This document shows, one piece after another, positions 44,487 through 57,016 of a stretch of DNA of 64,000 bases. The notes below the pieces were generated by a model. That model was not told where the DNA came from. It searched no databases and saw nothing but the letters and a program-made list of their open reading frames with translations. The translations under genes and the position numbers were made by a program. The stretch is from Cherax quadricarinatus (Eukaryota > Arthropoda > Malacostraca > Decapoda > Parastacidae), in NCBI RefSeq assembly GCF_038502225.1, contig NC_091346.1, forward strand, positions 10,825,362-10,889,361. Direction: 5' to 3'. The stretch's first letter is position 1. Each line of letters begins with the position of its first letter.

Positions 44487-47400
44487 TCAGAATTTGTGAA
44501 GTAAGTCAGTTGTTGTCAAAAAGTCAATGAGAGAGTCCGGATGAAAGGTGGGTCCATCAGCGAGAAGGGAAGGTAAAGAGAGAGCAGCGGAGCGAAGACG
44601 ACGACAGAGGTAAATTCTGCGTGCTCGTTGATAAAGTGGGCAGTCCAACAGAATGTGGCTGACTGATAATGGAGCTTGGCAATTCTCACAGAGAGGAGCA
44701 AGACGCCTCTCCATGAGATATCCATGAGTAAGACGAGTATGGCCAATGCGAAGACGGGAGAGAGTAGTCTCCCAACCTCGACACTGGTGATAAGAAGACG
44801 GCCAGTAACCTATACTCGGTTTAATAGATTGAAGTTTGTTGCCGAGCATAGTAGACCAACGTTGTTGCCAATGGGTGTGAAGGTGGGAAGATATTGCAGC
44901 AAAATAGTCCGTAAATGGAATACCTCTATAAGAAACTGGTAGATCATGTACTGCTGACTGCGCAGCAGTGTCTGCCTGTTCATTGCCCTGTACGTCAACA
45001 TGACCAGGAACCCAACAAAAAACAATATCTTTATGCTTGGTAAAGATGCGGCGTAGCCAAAGTTGGATACGGAGGACTAAGGGGTGAGGTGTATCAAATT
45101 TTTGTATAGCCTGTAAAGCACTAAGGGAGTTTGAGACAACCACAAATGATGACACAGGCATAGATGCAATACGGATAAGTGCTGTAAGGATGGCATATAA
45201 TTCAGCAGTAAAAATACTAGCCGAAGATAGTAAATGCCCTTGCACGACGCTGTCCAGAAACTGCTGCGAATCCTACGCCGTCAGACTTAGAACCATCTGT
45301 GTACACAGCAATGGCATGAGAATGAGAGTGAAAGTGGTCAAGAAAAAGAGAGCGGGAAGCGACCGTAGACAGTTGGGCTTTCGAGCAAGGGAGGGAGAAA
45401 GAACAGACTTGAACAGCTGGAACTTCCCAGGGGGGTAGGGAAAAGTGAGATGCTACATGTACATAGAAAGGTGGTAGTTGAAGAGAAGACAAGAGCGAAT
45501 GAAGGCGAAGAGAGAAGGGACGGAGTAAACAGGGGCGGCGAACAAATAAAGAATGTCTACTAATATCAGTGACCATTCTATAAATGGAAGGATTGCGGAG
45601 ATCATGAGAGCGTACATAGTAGCGCAGGCAATGGGCATCACGGCGATCGGATAAGGATGGAACGTTCGCTTCTGCATAGAGGCTCTCGACAGGGGAAGAG
45701 CGAAAAGCACCAAGGCATAAACGTAATCCTTGGTGATGAATGGGGTTAAGGCTAGAGAGAGTAGCAGGAGATGCCGCTGAACAGATCTGGTCACCATAAT
45801 CAAGTTTCGATAAAATAAGGGTGGAATGTAGGCGAAGGAGGGTTCGACGATCAGCTCCCCATGAAAGATGAGAAAGGGTTTTAAGAAGGTTCAGCCGGCT
45901 GTGACAAGTTGCCTTCAGAGAGGTAATGTGAGGTTTCCAGGATAACCTACGATCAAAGAGGAGGCCCAGAAACTTGACTGTATCACGTTCAGGGATACGG
46001 GAGCCATAGAGGTACAAAGGATGATCGGAGATGACAGAGCGTCTAGTGAAAGTAATTTGGTGGGTTTTAGTGCTGGAAAATTTAAACCCACGTGTGGTGG
46101 CCCAATTGGAAACATGGTCGACTGCATGTTGGAGAGAAACTGTAATGAGGTGACAGTCAGCGCCTGCACAGGCAATAGCGAAGTCATCAACATAGAGTGA
46201 TGACCAAATATTTGATGGAAGACTAGAGGCCAAATCATTAATAGCAAGGAGAAAAAGTGTTGTGCTCAGAACACATCCCTGGGGGACACCTTCAGCTTGG
46301 ATAAAGTCCGGGGAGAGCACATTATTAACCCGAACACAGAAATGCCTGTCAGTTAAAAAGTTCTTAAGGAAGGATGGTAGATTGCCTCGAAGGCCTAAGG
46401 AGTGGGCTTGGGCTAAAATATTATACCTCCAAGTTGTGTCATATGCCTTCTCAAGGTCAAAAAATATGGCAATAACTGAGTGGTTATTCGCAAAGGCATT
46501 ACGAACATATGTATCCAAGCGTAGTAAGGGGTCTATGGTAGAACGTCCCTTACGAAAGCCATATTGACGAGTGGAGAGACTGTTGTGTGTCTCTAAATAC
46601 CACACTAAGCGTCTATTTACTAGGCGTTCCATTACTTTGCAAACTGCACTGGTAAGAGCAATGGGACGATAGTGGGAGGTTTCATGTCCCGTAGTGCCTG
46701 GTTTGTGGAAAGGGAGAACAATGGCAGATTTCCACAGCTGTGGAAGAACTCCTTGTGACCAAATAAGATTGTAAAGGCGTAATAGGACTGCAAGGGCTGA
46801 CCGATGTAAATGTTGTAGCATACGAATATGAATGTCGTCGGGCCCAGCTGCCGATGATCGACAAGCTGAGAGTGTTGCCTCCAGTTCTTGAAGTGTAAAA
46901 GGCACATTATACTGTTCTTCTCTGAGAGAAGAAAAGTCCAAGGGTGCTAACTCTCTGGCAGACTTTGAGGAAAGAAATGAGGGACATAGATAGAGTCCCT
47001 GAGAAATACAGACCAGATGATTGCCAATTTCATTGGCAACATCTAGTGGGTTTGCTATATCAACACCGGCAACCCGCAGAACAGGAGCCGGGTCAGGAGA
47101 ATATTTACCACTCGGTTTTCGTACTTTTTTCCAGACTGCACTCAGAGGAAGCAAAGGTGATGGTGGAGACATAATCTCGCTAGCAAGTGCGTTTAGCGTC
47201 ACGGATGACACGGCGAGCGATCGCACGCTTCTGTTTAAAATCAAGGAGTCTCTCTGTGGTTCTATTGTACCGATACCTGCCCCATGCAGCGTGTTTCAAA
47301 CGTACTGCACGAGCACAAGCAGGAGACCACCAAGGCACGCATTTCTGAGAATGCCTGCCCGAAGTTTGGGGTATAGAATGAGAAGCTGCGGTGAAAACGG

Positions 47401-48193
47401 AGGACGAGAAGAGGTGTAAAAGCTCATCGATGGAGGACGAAGAAGGAACCTCTTTAAAAACAGTTAGGTGTGAGTAAAGGTTCCAATTTGCCCGATCAAA
47501 TTGCCAGTGTGGGGTGCGAAGAGGCGGCGAATATGAAGGGGAAGTAAGAATGATTGGGAAATGATCGCTGTCATGTAAGTCCGGGAGAACAGACCAAGTG
47601 AAGTCTAATGCGGCGGAGGAAGAGCAGACTGAGAGATCGATGCAAGAGAGAGTATGAGTCCGAGGATCAAAATGGGTGTGAGTACCTGTATTTAAAACAT
47701 GGAGGGGGTGGGTGGTAAGAAAAGCCTCTAACTGAATTCCACGGGAATCACAGTGAGACCCCCCCCCCCAGAGGAAATGGTGGGCATTGAAATCACCAAG
47801 TAACAGAATCGGTGGCGGTAATGACGAAACAAGAAAGGCAATATCCGGAATAGATAATGCCCGAGAAGGAGAGAGATATAAAGAACAGAGTGTATACCAC
47901 CTATGTAAGTGGATACGGGCTGCTGTGTAATGCAGCGAAGTATGAACAAATAGCTGATGGTACGGAATATCAGTGTGTAGAAGAAGGGCACTTTCATTAA
48001 AGGTCCCATCAGGAAAAGGGTCTGAAGAATACAATAAATTATAGCCTGAGATGGGGGAAATAACAGCAGAGTGTAATTTTGGTTCCTGTAAGCAAACACC
48101 AACAGGGGCAAACTGGGACAGTAACATCTGAAGCTCACCCCAATTACCCCTGAGGCCGCATATATTCCACTGTAAATAGGCCATGATTGGCAA
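44487..48193 (-). pseudogene. LINE-D copy 2 ORF2 (EN-RT-RNase H), broken
   Basis: About 1235 codons run from the methionine at 48193 to 44487 in three frames. The endonuclease region (337 open residues, 48193-47180) has WNICGL, LQEPK, GDFNAHH and SDHFPI. It ends at a TAG where copy 1 has a Trp codon, and a 2-bp loss near 47147 shifts the frame. RT (47244-45217) has FDLEKAYD, GVPQGCVLS and YVDDFAIAC. A further 2-bp loss near 45259 separates RNase H (45245-44487). In RNase H the motif VVSDSL of copy 1 reads VVSNSL, so one catalytic Asp is changed. The end carries CENC...HILLDC. Confidence 0.92.
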
Positions 48194-48228
48194 TGATAAA
48201 GATACTTGAAATCCGCAGGTGAGGGTTC

Positions 48229-50154
48229 CTACGGACTAGAGGGGTTAGAAAAGTCCACATGCGGAGGCAGTGGAAAACGTTCAAGCAGCGAAGGAATGGT
48301 GCGCTGTGAAGAAAGGAGTTGCGCAGATGGAGCAGAGGAGAGAGAAAGAGCGGAAGGTGTATCAGTGTCCATTGATGGTTTGGTCTCTGCAATATATTCA
48401 GAGATTGCTTCAAGTGTTTCGGAATTCAGAGACGTCGTATGGGAGACAATATTGGAAATGGTAGGGGGAGGATGAGTAAAGATTGGAACTGTATTGGACT
48501 GTACCAAGGTAGGGGGGGGCGAAAGGGTGGAGGGAACTGGAGAAGCATGGCAGGGGACAGAAGAGGCAGAAACCAGGGGGGTGGCAGAAGAGGAAGAAAC
48601 TTGGGAGGGAACATGGGAGGAAGATACAGTACGAGGAGGATTGTGAACCTCTACACTAGTAACTGAGCCAGTGAGAGGGGGAGAACCAGGGGCAGAGACA
48701 GGGAGGGTAAAATGAGGAGGTGGTAGATGGGTAGGAGGTGTTAACGGACCTTTTTTTGACTTTTGAGAAGTAGAGGGACGAATGGGAGGTGTCGTCATAT
48801 GAGGTCTCGTCGATACTGAGGCTTGTGAGAGAGAACACGAAGAAGCGAGATCAGACTGAGGCGTTGAAGTAGGGACGTCTGAGCCGAGGACAGCAAAAGG
48901 ATTAGATACAGGAGTGACTATGGGAGAGGTAACCACAGAGGTGGGTGTAGAAGATGGGATACCAGAAGTGGGGGGACGTTTTGAAACACGGGAATAAGAA
49001 ACACGTGGGAGTCTCCCTTGGAGGTGGAGATGAGAAACTGCCATGGCATAAGGGAGACCTTCTGTCTCTTTGAGGTAACGGATTTCCCGCTCGTTTAAAT
49101 AGACTTGGCAACGGCGAGAGTACGAAGGGTGAGCCTCATGACAGTTAAGGCAAGAGGGAGATCGATTGCAAGACGTATTAGAATGGTCATCGGCACCACA
49201 GACTGGGCATTCGGCGATAGATCTGCAATATTTCGCTGGATGGCCAAATCGCCAGCAATTTCTACACTCTTGTGGTGTAGGGATCACCTTTCGAACTTGT
49301 AACCGATGTCCTGCTATATAAACTGAGGATGGGAGTTCTCGGCTGTCAAAAGTTAAACGAGCCACATTGCTAGGGTATCGTCTCCGCCCGCGGGCAGGAA
49401 GAACATAAGTGTCTACCTTGAGGATTGGGAGATCTTGGAGTTCCAGCTGTTCTAGAATGTCAGTGCCACATGTCTGGAAATTTTGTTGAACTATGGTATG
49501 GGGCAGAATGACGGTACCACTACAAGAATTGAGGGAATGATGTTTTTCAAGAGTGACAGGAACAGTATCGATATGGGAAAGACGAGAGAGCTCATGAGCC
49601 TGGGTAGCATTCTGTACGGTGATGATGCGCATACTGCTCTTAAGAGCATGAAAAGAAATATCTTTACCAACATGGCATAGGAGTGCCTTGCCAATACTGT
49701 GGTCAGAAAGATAGGCAGTAGAGGAAATCGGTCGTAAAGTGAAGAATTTAGTCCATTGTTCAGTCTGAAACTGGGCGTGGAAAGGTAGTGAAGGACGTGT
49801 CGATCGTTTCTGAGAAGAACGAGAAGGTGGAGAAGTATCATCAGCAGGTAATTGTCGTTGTCGTTTAGGCGTGGGACCAGAGTTGGTCCGACGTGGAAGG
49901 GGTCGGCGATTTGAAAATTGCCGCACCGTAGAGGGAGAGGCCGGAAGCATAGTCAGAGGAGAGCGAAGGTCCGATAAATCGAAGGAGTCAGTCGAGGCCT
50001 CAGTACCTGAAGCGGGTGAGAAAACAGCACCGGCAAGAGGTACAGAGGCATGAGGAGTGTCTAAAGAGTGGTCCAAAGACGAGGCGGGGTCAGAACGGGG
50101 TGCGGTATCAAGAAGGGGCCCGGGGGTAGTAGGTTCATGGACTAGGGCTGCCAT
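48229..50154 (-). CDS. LINE-D ORF1 protein, intact (641 aa)
   Basis: This is the complete ORF1 of the I-clade LINE-D copy 2, the nucleic-acid-binding partner that coats the element's RNA in related LINEs. Residues 1-130 are Ser/Pro/Thr-rich. About 130-295 form a folded domain ending in VRKVIPTPQE. Three zinc knuckles follow at 297-310 (CRNCWRFGHPAKYC), 316-329 (CPVCGADDHSNTSC) and 335-349 (CLNCHEAHPSYSRRC), then LNEREIRYLKETEGLPYAMA. The rest is a long Pro/Ser-rich tail. The start MAALVHEP is conserved in copy 1. The stop lies 35 nt before the ORF2 methionine, so ORF2 translation would need reinitiation or a similar mechanism (inference). No lesion was seen. Confidence 0.92.
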   Translation of the reverse strand: MAALVHEPTTPGPLLDTAPRSDPASSLDHSLDTPHASVPLAGAVFSPASGTEASTDSFDLSDLRSPLTMLPASPSTVRQFSNRRPLPRRTNSGPTPKRQRQLPADDTSPPSRSSQKRSTRPSLPFHAQFQTEQWTKFFTLRPISSTAYLSDHSIGKALLCHVGKDISFHALKSSMRIITVQNATQAHELSRLSHIDTVPVTLEKHHSLNSCSGTVILPHTIVQQNFQTCGTDILEQLELQDLPILKVDTYVLPARGRRRYPSNVARLTFDSRELPSSVYIAGHRLQVRKVIPTPQECRNCWRFGHPAKYCRSIAECPVCGADDHSNTSCNRSPSCLNCHEAHPSYSRRCQVYLNEREIRYLKETEGLPYAMAVSHLHLQGRLPRVSYSRVSKRPPTSGIPSSTPTSVVTSPIVTPVSNPFAVLGSDVPTSTPQSDLASSCSLSQASVSTRPHMTTPPIRPSTSQKSKKGPLTPPTHLPPPHFTLPVSAPGSPPLTGSVTSVEVHNPPRTVSSSHVPSQVSSSSATPLVSASSVPCHASPVPSTLSPPPTLVQSNTVPIFTHPPPTISNIVSHTTSLNSETLEAISEYIAETKPSMDTDTPSALSLSSAPSAQLLSSQRTIPSLLERFPLPPHVDFSNPSSP

Positions 50155-50887
50155 GGTTAGGTTACTTCTTTTTTTTTGTTTTTAAGAAAAAAAAAGAAAG
50201 AAAATAAAATAAAAATAAAAAAAAGAATAAAAAAAGGGGGGACCGGGGAGGGATAGTTCCTAGGAGGAATGAAAGGGCCAGAAATCTCCCTCCGTGCCCA
50301 AGAGGACCTCAGCACCGCAAGTAGCGCAGATGCAGCATGGAACCCGTGCCATACCCTACCCATCATGCTAGTAAACTAACAATCCGGGATAGCAACCTCA
50401 CATCTGCCGAGCTACCTCGGTGGACAAAAGAGAGGGCGGCCGGATATCCGCCACAAAGCATACCTCCTTCGGCCACCACCCCCGGAATCCGAAAGGTGGC
50501 TTCCAGAGATACACCCGTCGCTCGAAAGACACCCAAAGCTACTCCGGGATACCGGAGAGGGATCGGGACATCCCCAGGCGATCCAGATTCCACGGCAAAC
50601 TACGCCACCGCCAAGAACCTCAACGGAATGGGATGGACCCCGGTATCCTTTCCCCTACCTAGGAACTAGCGCGCCTGTGGGAGAAATCCCAAAGGCCAAA
50701 AAGAGGAAGGGCAAAAGGGAGGGGTGGGGAGGAGGAGGAGGAAAGGAAAAAGGAGAGAATGGGGAGGATGGGATAGGGGAGGGGAGATTGGGGGGTAATT
50801 AGGTTCGGTCTGAGAAAGAAGACCGACAGGTCTAATTCCTCAGACCAAGAGCCTCTTCACCACGCCAAGGAGCCCCCCTTGAAGAGG
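50155..50887 (-). promoter_or_regulatory. LINE-D copy 2 5' leader with terminal hairpin
   Basis: Same as the leader of copy 1: terminal CCTCTTCA/TGAAGAGG hairpin, a G/A-rich segment, and an A/T-homopolymer region just before ORF1 that differs in length between copies. Confidence 0.5.
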
Positions 50888-50901
50888 TTAACTACTTTAC
50901 A

Positions 50902-51190
50902 GAATACCTCCCTCTCTAGAATTTTGGATATTACTAACAGGTCTGTAGTTGACATCAGACACTATTTTTCTTGAAGACAGGAGTAACTCTGGCCTTCTTG
51001 AACCCCTCTCGTACGGTATTAGTGGTGGACAATTTATTGTATGAGCAATGGGGATTGGCAATTCAGAGGCACCATCTTTTAGGAACTTAGACGGGACGTT
51101 ATCTGGCTGGTGTTTAGATCATTTTGCGCGAAGTGCAAAAAGAACCTTAATTGGTATAGTATGTTATAAACTTATCAGATTCTGTGTTAA
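50902..51190 (-). pseudogene. Non-LTR RT fragment (early motifs)
   Basis: On the minus strand, in shifting frames, DNVPSKFLKDGASELPIPIA, then EGFKKARVTPVFKK and DVNYRPVSNIQN give the N-terminal RT motifs of a Jockey/CR1-type LINE. It belongs to none of the better-preserved copies here. LINE-D copy 2 lies immediately to its left. Confidence 0.7.
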
Positions 51191-51959
51191 AGGTATTTGA
51201 TGCAGCTGGTAGTTTACTTACTAGTGTTGATGCGACAGTTGTGTAGTAGGAATTAAAACAATTTGTCACTTTAGTTGTTTCGTGGCATACCTCGTTATTG
51301 ATATTTAGTACTATATTAGATCTCTGCGAGTTTATGGCTGCACCCCAACTGTTTTAGAAAAAAAGTTTGAATATCTGGACAGAAATTTGAAAAACCTTGG
51401 TAGTGTTGTGAGTGACGAGTGGAGTACAAAGCGAGTTCAGCAAACAGGAAGCAGAAAAACTACTAAATTTGAGAGGAATCCGGACACGGTACGACATCGT
51501 CACATCGAGCAAGAAGCAAGGAGGCCCATTATGACCACTGCTGCCAGACGCATGTATTCGTTGATGTTGTGGTAGCACCTTATGTCTATTGCTCTAGGTA
51601 CATTGAGAGCCATGAGAATCAGGAACTGAGTAATTAGCATTCAATTAAGAACGGTATTTGGTACTCAACAACATTCGAGGCATGTTGACAGGCATTTTTA
51701 ATTAGACTCCGTGCACACTAGGAGGAAAGTAGTCATCAGTCTTCAAAAATATCCTAGATAAAACAGCCGAGTTGAAATAAGGGGGTCGGTAAGAAAGTAA
51801 TATCAGAGTGCGCATACACACAGCTTCTTCACACTCATGCAAACACATATATAAACACAAGCCACTATTGCTTACGCCCTTACACACTTAACGTGTGTAA
51901 ACACACACATATTGACAAGTACGCACGCACGCACACACACGTCAGTTTCTGTTTATGGG
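51191..51959. other. Spacer; CA-rich tract at 51890-51945
   Basis: No recognised gene. A 62-residue basic frame at 51387-51575 has no identifiable domain. The CA-rich tract sits just before LINE-C copy 2. Confidence 0.4.
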
Positions 51960-52446
51960 CTACAGGAAGTTGAAGGTTTAACTTATGAAGCAAGAAGACA
52001 GGAGAAAACAAACAATTGAAAGTATCCTGAAAGAAATAGGACATAATGATGTGACCCAGTTGACAAATTTTCTGAGAATAGGAATGTTTGCGAGAGGAAA
52101 AAAACGGCCAATCAAAGTGATTTAAAAGGCAGAATCAGCATTAAAGAAGATCCTGCAGGAGAAAGCACGGCTAAGAGACATTCAGACGTGCCGGAGGGTG
52201 TACCTCGATTGCGACAGAACACAAGAACAAAGGCAGAAACTGGAAGAGAGAGTACAAAGATGCAAGGAGGAAAGAGAAGCAAAGACAGATGAGCAGGAGA
52301 ACCCAGTCTCCAGAGAAAGAGCAAATACAACTTCCCTCAGAATCACCTAAAGAAGAACTTCAACCACAACCCCAATGCAACCAAACAATCTAACCCAAAA
52401 CCCACACACTGTACCCACTGCCCCCACCCCCCTAATCACACACTCC
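51960..52446 (+). pseudogene. LINE-C copy 2, ORF1 part
   Basis: The plus strand encodes a charged, coiled-coil-like segment (KKILQEKARLRDIQTCRRVY, then TQEQRQKLEERVQRCKEERE) homologous to 33850-34040. A stop (GTGATTTAAAAG) breaks the frame near 52120. It is interrupted by LINE-B at 52447 and resumes at 58105. Confidence 0.8.
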
Positions 52447-52540
52447 TTTGTCCTCATCGCTCTCGGGCCATGTGGACAGGCTGCATAGTAGCTCCTGATT
52501 CATCTGGTTTACTGCGCAGCTTTCCTGTTTTGGAGCAATC

Positions 52541-53321
52541 ATGGCGGAACAACATGGTCGCCGGGTGAACACTGTATGTGTTGAATTAGTTCGTGGCTCG
52601 CTTACAGGAACAACGATGCAGGTGTTACTGCCTATGATCATCGATGAAGTATATGGACATTCCAAATGACGAATTATATGGAGTGGCCATAAATGGTATT
52701 ACACGGATATTCATCAAGTTTAAAGAGGCGGGCTTCTACTCTAGCATCATCAATAAATACCAAGAGAAATGGCTGGCTGTGAACACTATGGTGGAAGTAT
52801 GTCTACATGATGTGTCAAGTTACGTAACGTGGGTGAAGGTCAGAAATGTTCCATTTGAGGCAGCGGAGCATGATGTGGTGGCAGTGTTCAGTAAATATGG
52901 AAAAATCCACTCAGCTGAGTTGGGGGTGTGGAAAAATGAACCTTATGAGGGGCTGCATGAGGGGTCATTTACACTGAAAATGACTTTGAGGCAGTCTATT
53001 CCATTGTATGTCCTCCTGGATGTTTTCAGGACTCAGGTCTATGTGTACTACTCCGGACAGCGGAAGATATGCAGATTATGTTGGTCTTTTGAACATCTGG
53101 CAGCTCAATGCCATAAGAAAGCAGGAAGGTGGGACCAGTTACCAGTGTCCACACATCAGCGGAATGGTATGGATACGTCAGAAACAGGAGTACGACTAAC
53201 CAAGACACCATGCCATTGGAGTGAAGAAGTTGATAGGGCAGAGGTGGAAATGGAAGGATCCGTAACATTACCAGGTGACACAGGGAAGGCAACATCGGCG
53301 ACGAGATTGAGTGATGACTAG
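52541..53321 (+). pseudogene. LINE-B copy 2 ORF1 (RRM-like, CCHC), one frameshift
   Basis: The frame starts RRVNTVCVELVRGSLTGTTM, shifts near 52650, and continues open to 53321 (225 residues from 52644). It contains WVKVRNVPFEAAEHDVVAVF and SKYGKIHSAELGVWKNEPYE, an RRM-like arrangement. A zinc knuckle CRLCWSFEHLAAQC follows near 53070-53112. This is an L1/Tx1-type ORF1 RNA-binding protein; the domain name is inferred from pattern only. Confidence 0.82.
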
Positions 53322-53789
53322 TGTGCAAGCTTACTGGAGGAGGTTCTAAGCTCCTTTCTGAATGAAGTTGAAGGAAGTTTGGAGGTTGCAAAGAGCAACA
53401 ATGTACCGGTAAAATCGCATCAAGATCTGGTGATTGGGGATGCTTTGTGCACTAATGGTAATATGCACACAGTTGTGGCAGAAGTCCATAGAGGTGAAAA
53501 GACAGATGAATAGGTGTGTGGTTAAGGAAGTTCACGTAAGAGAACGGCAGGAACGTCGGAGATGGACGATGTTCTCACTCCAGGTCAAAGATCAGGAGTG
53601 AAGTCTTGGAAAAAGGAAGTAAGCCACAGGGGAAGTGAGGGAAAGGGTAATGAAAGGATGAACAGTTCTAGGGATAAAGGGGGGATAGGGGGATAAACAA
53701 GCAATCGGCCAAAAAAGAATCTATTCAGCAGGACAGTATAGTAGGACTTGTACAGAGGCGGAGGGGCAAACTGCAGTTTTTAAAATAAT

Positions 53790-56700
53790 TCACGGTAGTA
53801 ACTATTAATGTAAATGGATTGAGGAATGAAGTGAAACGTGTTTGGATGGAATGGTTCTTATGGAGGTATAACGTGGATGTGTTTCATACAAGAGCATAAT
53901 TATAAGGTAGGCTGTACATTGTTATTAAAAGGATATAAATTGTAAGTAAGTGGGTCTGTTCGGTTAAGGTGGAGTGGCTGTAGCTGTGAAGGAAAACGGT
54001 CCCTTACGCATTATAAAGTGGGAAGAAGGGGGGGGGGAGGGTGGTGAGAGTGGATGGCGAGTGGGGAGAATCTAGGGTATGTTTTGTAGGGGTTTACATG
54101 CCAGTGGAGAACACAATCACAGTAAAAGAGGATTTTGTAAGAGACATCTTGATGTATCATTTAAGAGGTTTACTTCTAGTCACTATAATTGGTGGGGATT
54201 GGAACTGTGTAATAAGAGGGGGAATGTGGAGCCAAGGGAGGCAGGACGTGTGTTAGGGGCGTTACGCAATGTGTTGCAGAATGTGGGGGTTAGAGATGTG
54301 GTGGGGAGGGGGGCTTGGCAATAGATTTTACTTTTGTCAGACGAGGTTATTCAGTGAGGTTAGATAGGATTTATACATCGGAGGCAGTTAGTGTGAGAGA
54401 GGTGAAAACATTGGATGTGGGGTTTTCCGATCATAGGGCGGTTTTGGCAGAGCTGGATTGGGTGGGTGAGGTAAAGATACATTCAGGTTTCTGGAAGTTA
54501 AATGCAAGGCTAGTGAGGAGTGAGGTGGTGAGTGCGGAGTTTGGTGAATGGTGGAACCATTTGCGGAGGGCAAGGCAAGGGATGGGGCAAAGAGTATTTT
54601 GGACTGGTGGGAAACTAGGGATAAACCTGGTATAGCGAGTTTTCATAAATGTAAGGGAAGGGAGGAGGCGAGGTGGGGGTATGGTTTACAAAATTATTTG
54701 GAACAGCAGCTAATTGAGTGTTATGAAAGAAGGGGGGGACAGCAGTTCGAAGACACATTATTGCTAAGAGATAAATTAACGGAAATACATAATGAAAGAT
54801 TTGATGGAATAAGGGTAATGGAGGGGATGGACCAGTACTATGGGGAGGTAAGCCTTTGGGAAGTGTATTGATAAATTTTCGAATAAGGCAACAGGAGTCC
54901 ACTATTTTACATTTAGAGGTTAGCGAAGAATAAGTAATTATGCTGATTATTGGTTTAATAGGAAATGGGCAAAGGGTAATGTTTGGATAGGTAATGAGGA
55001 AAGGGGGGAGGTACAAGCCTTGGGGAAATGTAGGGAGGAAGTAGTTGGGATGGATGGTGTAATTGGTATTGATGAAGTGAAAGAGGCGGTGCTCAATTTA
55101 AGTATGGGGAAAGGGCCTGGAATCGATGGGATTTCCAGTGATTTTTATAGAGTTCAATGGGATCACAAAGTATTGTCAGGTTCAGGTAATGAATTGTATG
55201 CTGCAGGAAGGAATGTTAGGAAGGACACAGAGGACGGGTGTGGTCAAACTAGTCAAGAAAAAGGAGGGGAGAACACTGAGCATGTACAGAGCCATATCAT
55301 TAATGTGCACTGACTAGGATTTTTGCGAAGATACTAGGGAATAGGATGAAGTGGGTGATAGGTGGTATTGTACATAAGGATCAGTTGGGAATTCCGGGTC
55401 GTAGCACGAGGGATGGACGTAGTCGAATTAGGGAATTCTTAAAGGGTTGCAAGGGGGGAGGAATTTTGGGCATTGATTGGGAGAATGCATATCACAGTGT
55501 GAATAGGGAGTTCCTGGTAGCTAATTTAAGACGTCTGGGTTTTGGTGAAGGTATTGTAAAGTGGGTTGAGATACCGTATGCAGGAGCGATGATGCAGGTG
55601 CAAATAAATGGTAGGTTGGGTAGTATGTTGGAAATGGAGAAGGGTCTGAGACAAGGGCGTTCTATGTCTCAAATTCTGTTTGCATGTATACAACACCCAT
55701 TTTATGAAATGGTTGAAAAAAAAACAAATTTACAAGGGGAGGGGGAGGGGTTTACAGAGGTAGTAGGATATGTGGACGATACAACAGTACTGATCGATGG
55801 TGTAGAAGGATTGAGAAAGATTGGGAAGGTAATGAAGGTTTTTGGGGAGGCATCAGATATGAGAGTCAACAGAGCGAAATCGAAATTATTAGAGATAGGG
55901 GATTGAGTGGGGGGTAGAATGGGGTTGGAGTTTGGATGGGAAGTGATGGAACAGCTGAAAATTTGTGGAATTCTCTATATGGCTAATGAGCAAGAGGCAC
56001 AGCACGTGAACTCGGAATTGGTGGGAGAGAAAGTTGTGCACAGGATTCGGAACCTAAGAGCAGGGGATGTTACTTTAATGCAAAGGGCAATAATAATAAA
56101 TTCATTGGTATATAGTGAAGTGTGGAATGTTGCTGTGGTGTATCCTTTACGAGGGCAGGAGATACAAGAGATACAGAGAAGGGTGCTCCGTTATGTTTTG
56201 GGTTTTGGAAGGGCATGGCTTAGTAAAGAGGTGGTCATGACGAATGTACGCAGAGGGGGTGTAGGACTTTTGGCGCTGGGGCCGAGAATAAAGGCAATGT
56301 ATGTTAAACAGAGGTTCGTAAGGGAGGTGGGGGTAAAAGGAGTGAGAGTGGGGAGAGTGATGGAAGATGTCCAACGTTGGTGGGGAGGAAAGGAATTAAT
56401 CGAATGCGAGACTATGATCAGGTTATTGTTAGTCGTCAGAGAGGTCGACAAACTTAGGATTGGAAGGTTGGTAGAGATGAGTACAAAACCAGAAATTATG
56501 CAAGGGGGTATCGGTATACCTCTTGTGTGATTGGGGTAAGATCTGGTACGAGTTCCAGAAGCTTAATGCCGAGGGTACGGGAATTAGTTTATAGGTTTGT
56601 AATGGGAATTTTGGCTTCTAAGTCTGCTTTGTGTGTAATGGGTTTGGTAAGGGAAGGAAAATGCGGACATTGTGAGGAACTGGAAAGAGCTTTTCATGCC

Positions 56701-57016
56701 GTTTACTTTTGTAAAGAGTTGGGGGAGGTACGGTTGTCGCTGGCAAGAGTTTTCAAATTAATGGGAGGGGGTAACGTAGGGATTCTGCGAGCCCTAACAT
56801 TACGAGGGGTGTCTGAGGATGTAAGGAGAGCCATTATGTACGTTGTGTCAGATTTCTTGTTTATTTCTTAGGGATTGAGGGTAAAAATGGGGGGGGGGGA
56901 TTAGAATTAAGGCGATTACGGCGGGAATATATCGTACAGTATGTAGAAATAAACTAATTTATGGAAAACGGTGGGAAACATTGTTTCCGGAATCATACAG
57001 AAATATTACGGTAGAC
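53790..57016 (+). pseudogene. LINE-B copy 2 ORF2 (EN-RT), broken
   Basis: The endonuclease starts VTINVNGLRNEVKRVWMEWF and has GGDWNCVIR (54194) and SDHRAVLAELDW (54429). RT has GPGIDGISSDFYRVQWD, QLGIPGRSTRDGRSRIREF, ILGIDWENAYHSVNREFLVA, EKGLRQGRSMSQILFACIQH and the catalytic GYVDDTTVLI (near 55768). The C-terminal part has RRVLRYVLGFGRAWLSKEVV and a CGHCEELERAFHAVYFC knuckle (near 56663). The longest open pieces are 55346-55906 and 55907-56530. Several single-base shifts and stops separate the parts. It is better preserved than copy 1 in RT. Confidence 0.87.

Larger units (their letters stand above)
44292..50887 (-). mobile_element. LINE-D copy 2 (I-clade non-LTR retrotransposon)
   Basis: A full-length 6596-bp insertion flanked by the 14-bp direct repeat TTAACTACTTTACA (44278-44291, 50888-50901). 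It has the same structure as copy 1. ORF1 is intact. ORF2 has a stop and frameshifts at positions different from those of copy 1. The tail at the 3' end is slightly longer (TTGATTATAATAATAATTATAA). Confidence 0.94.
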
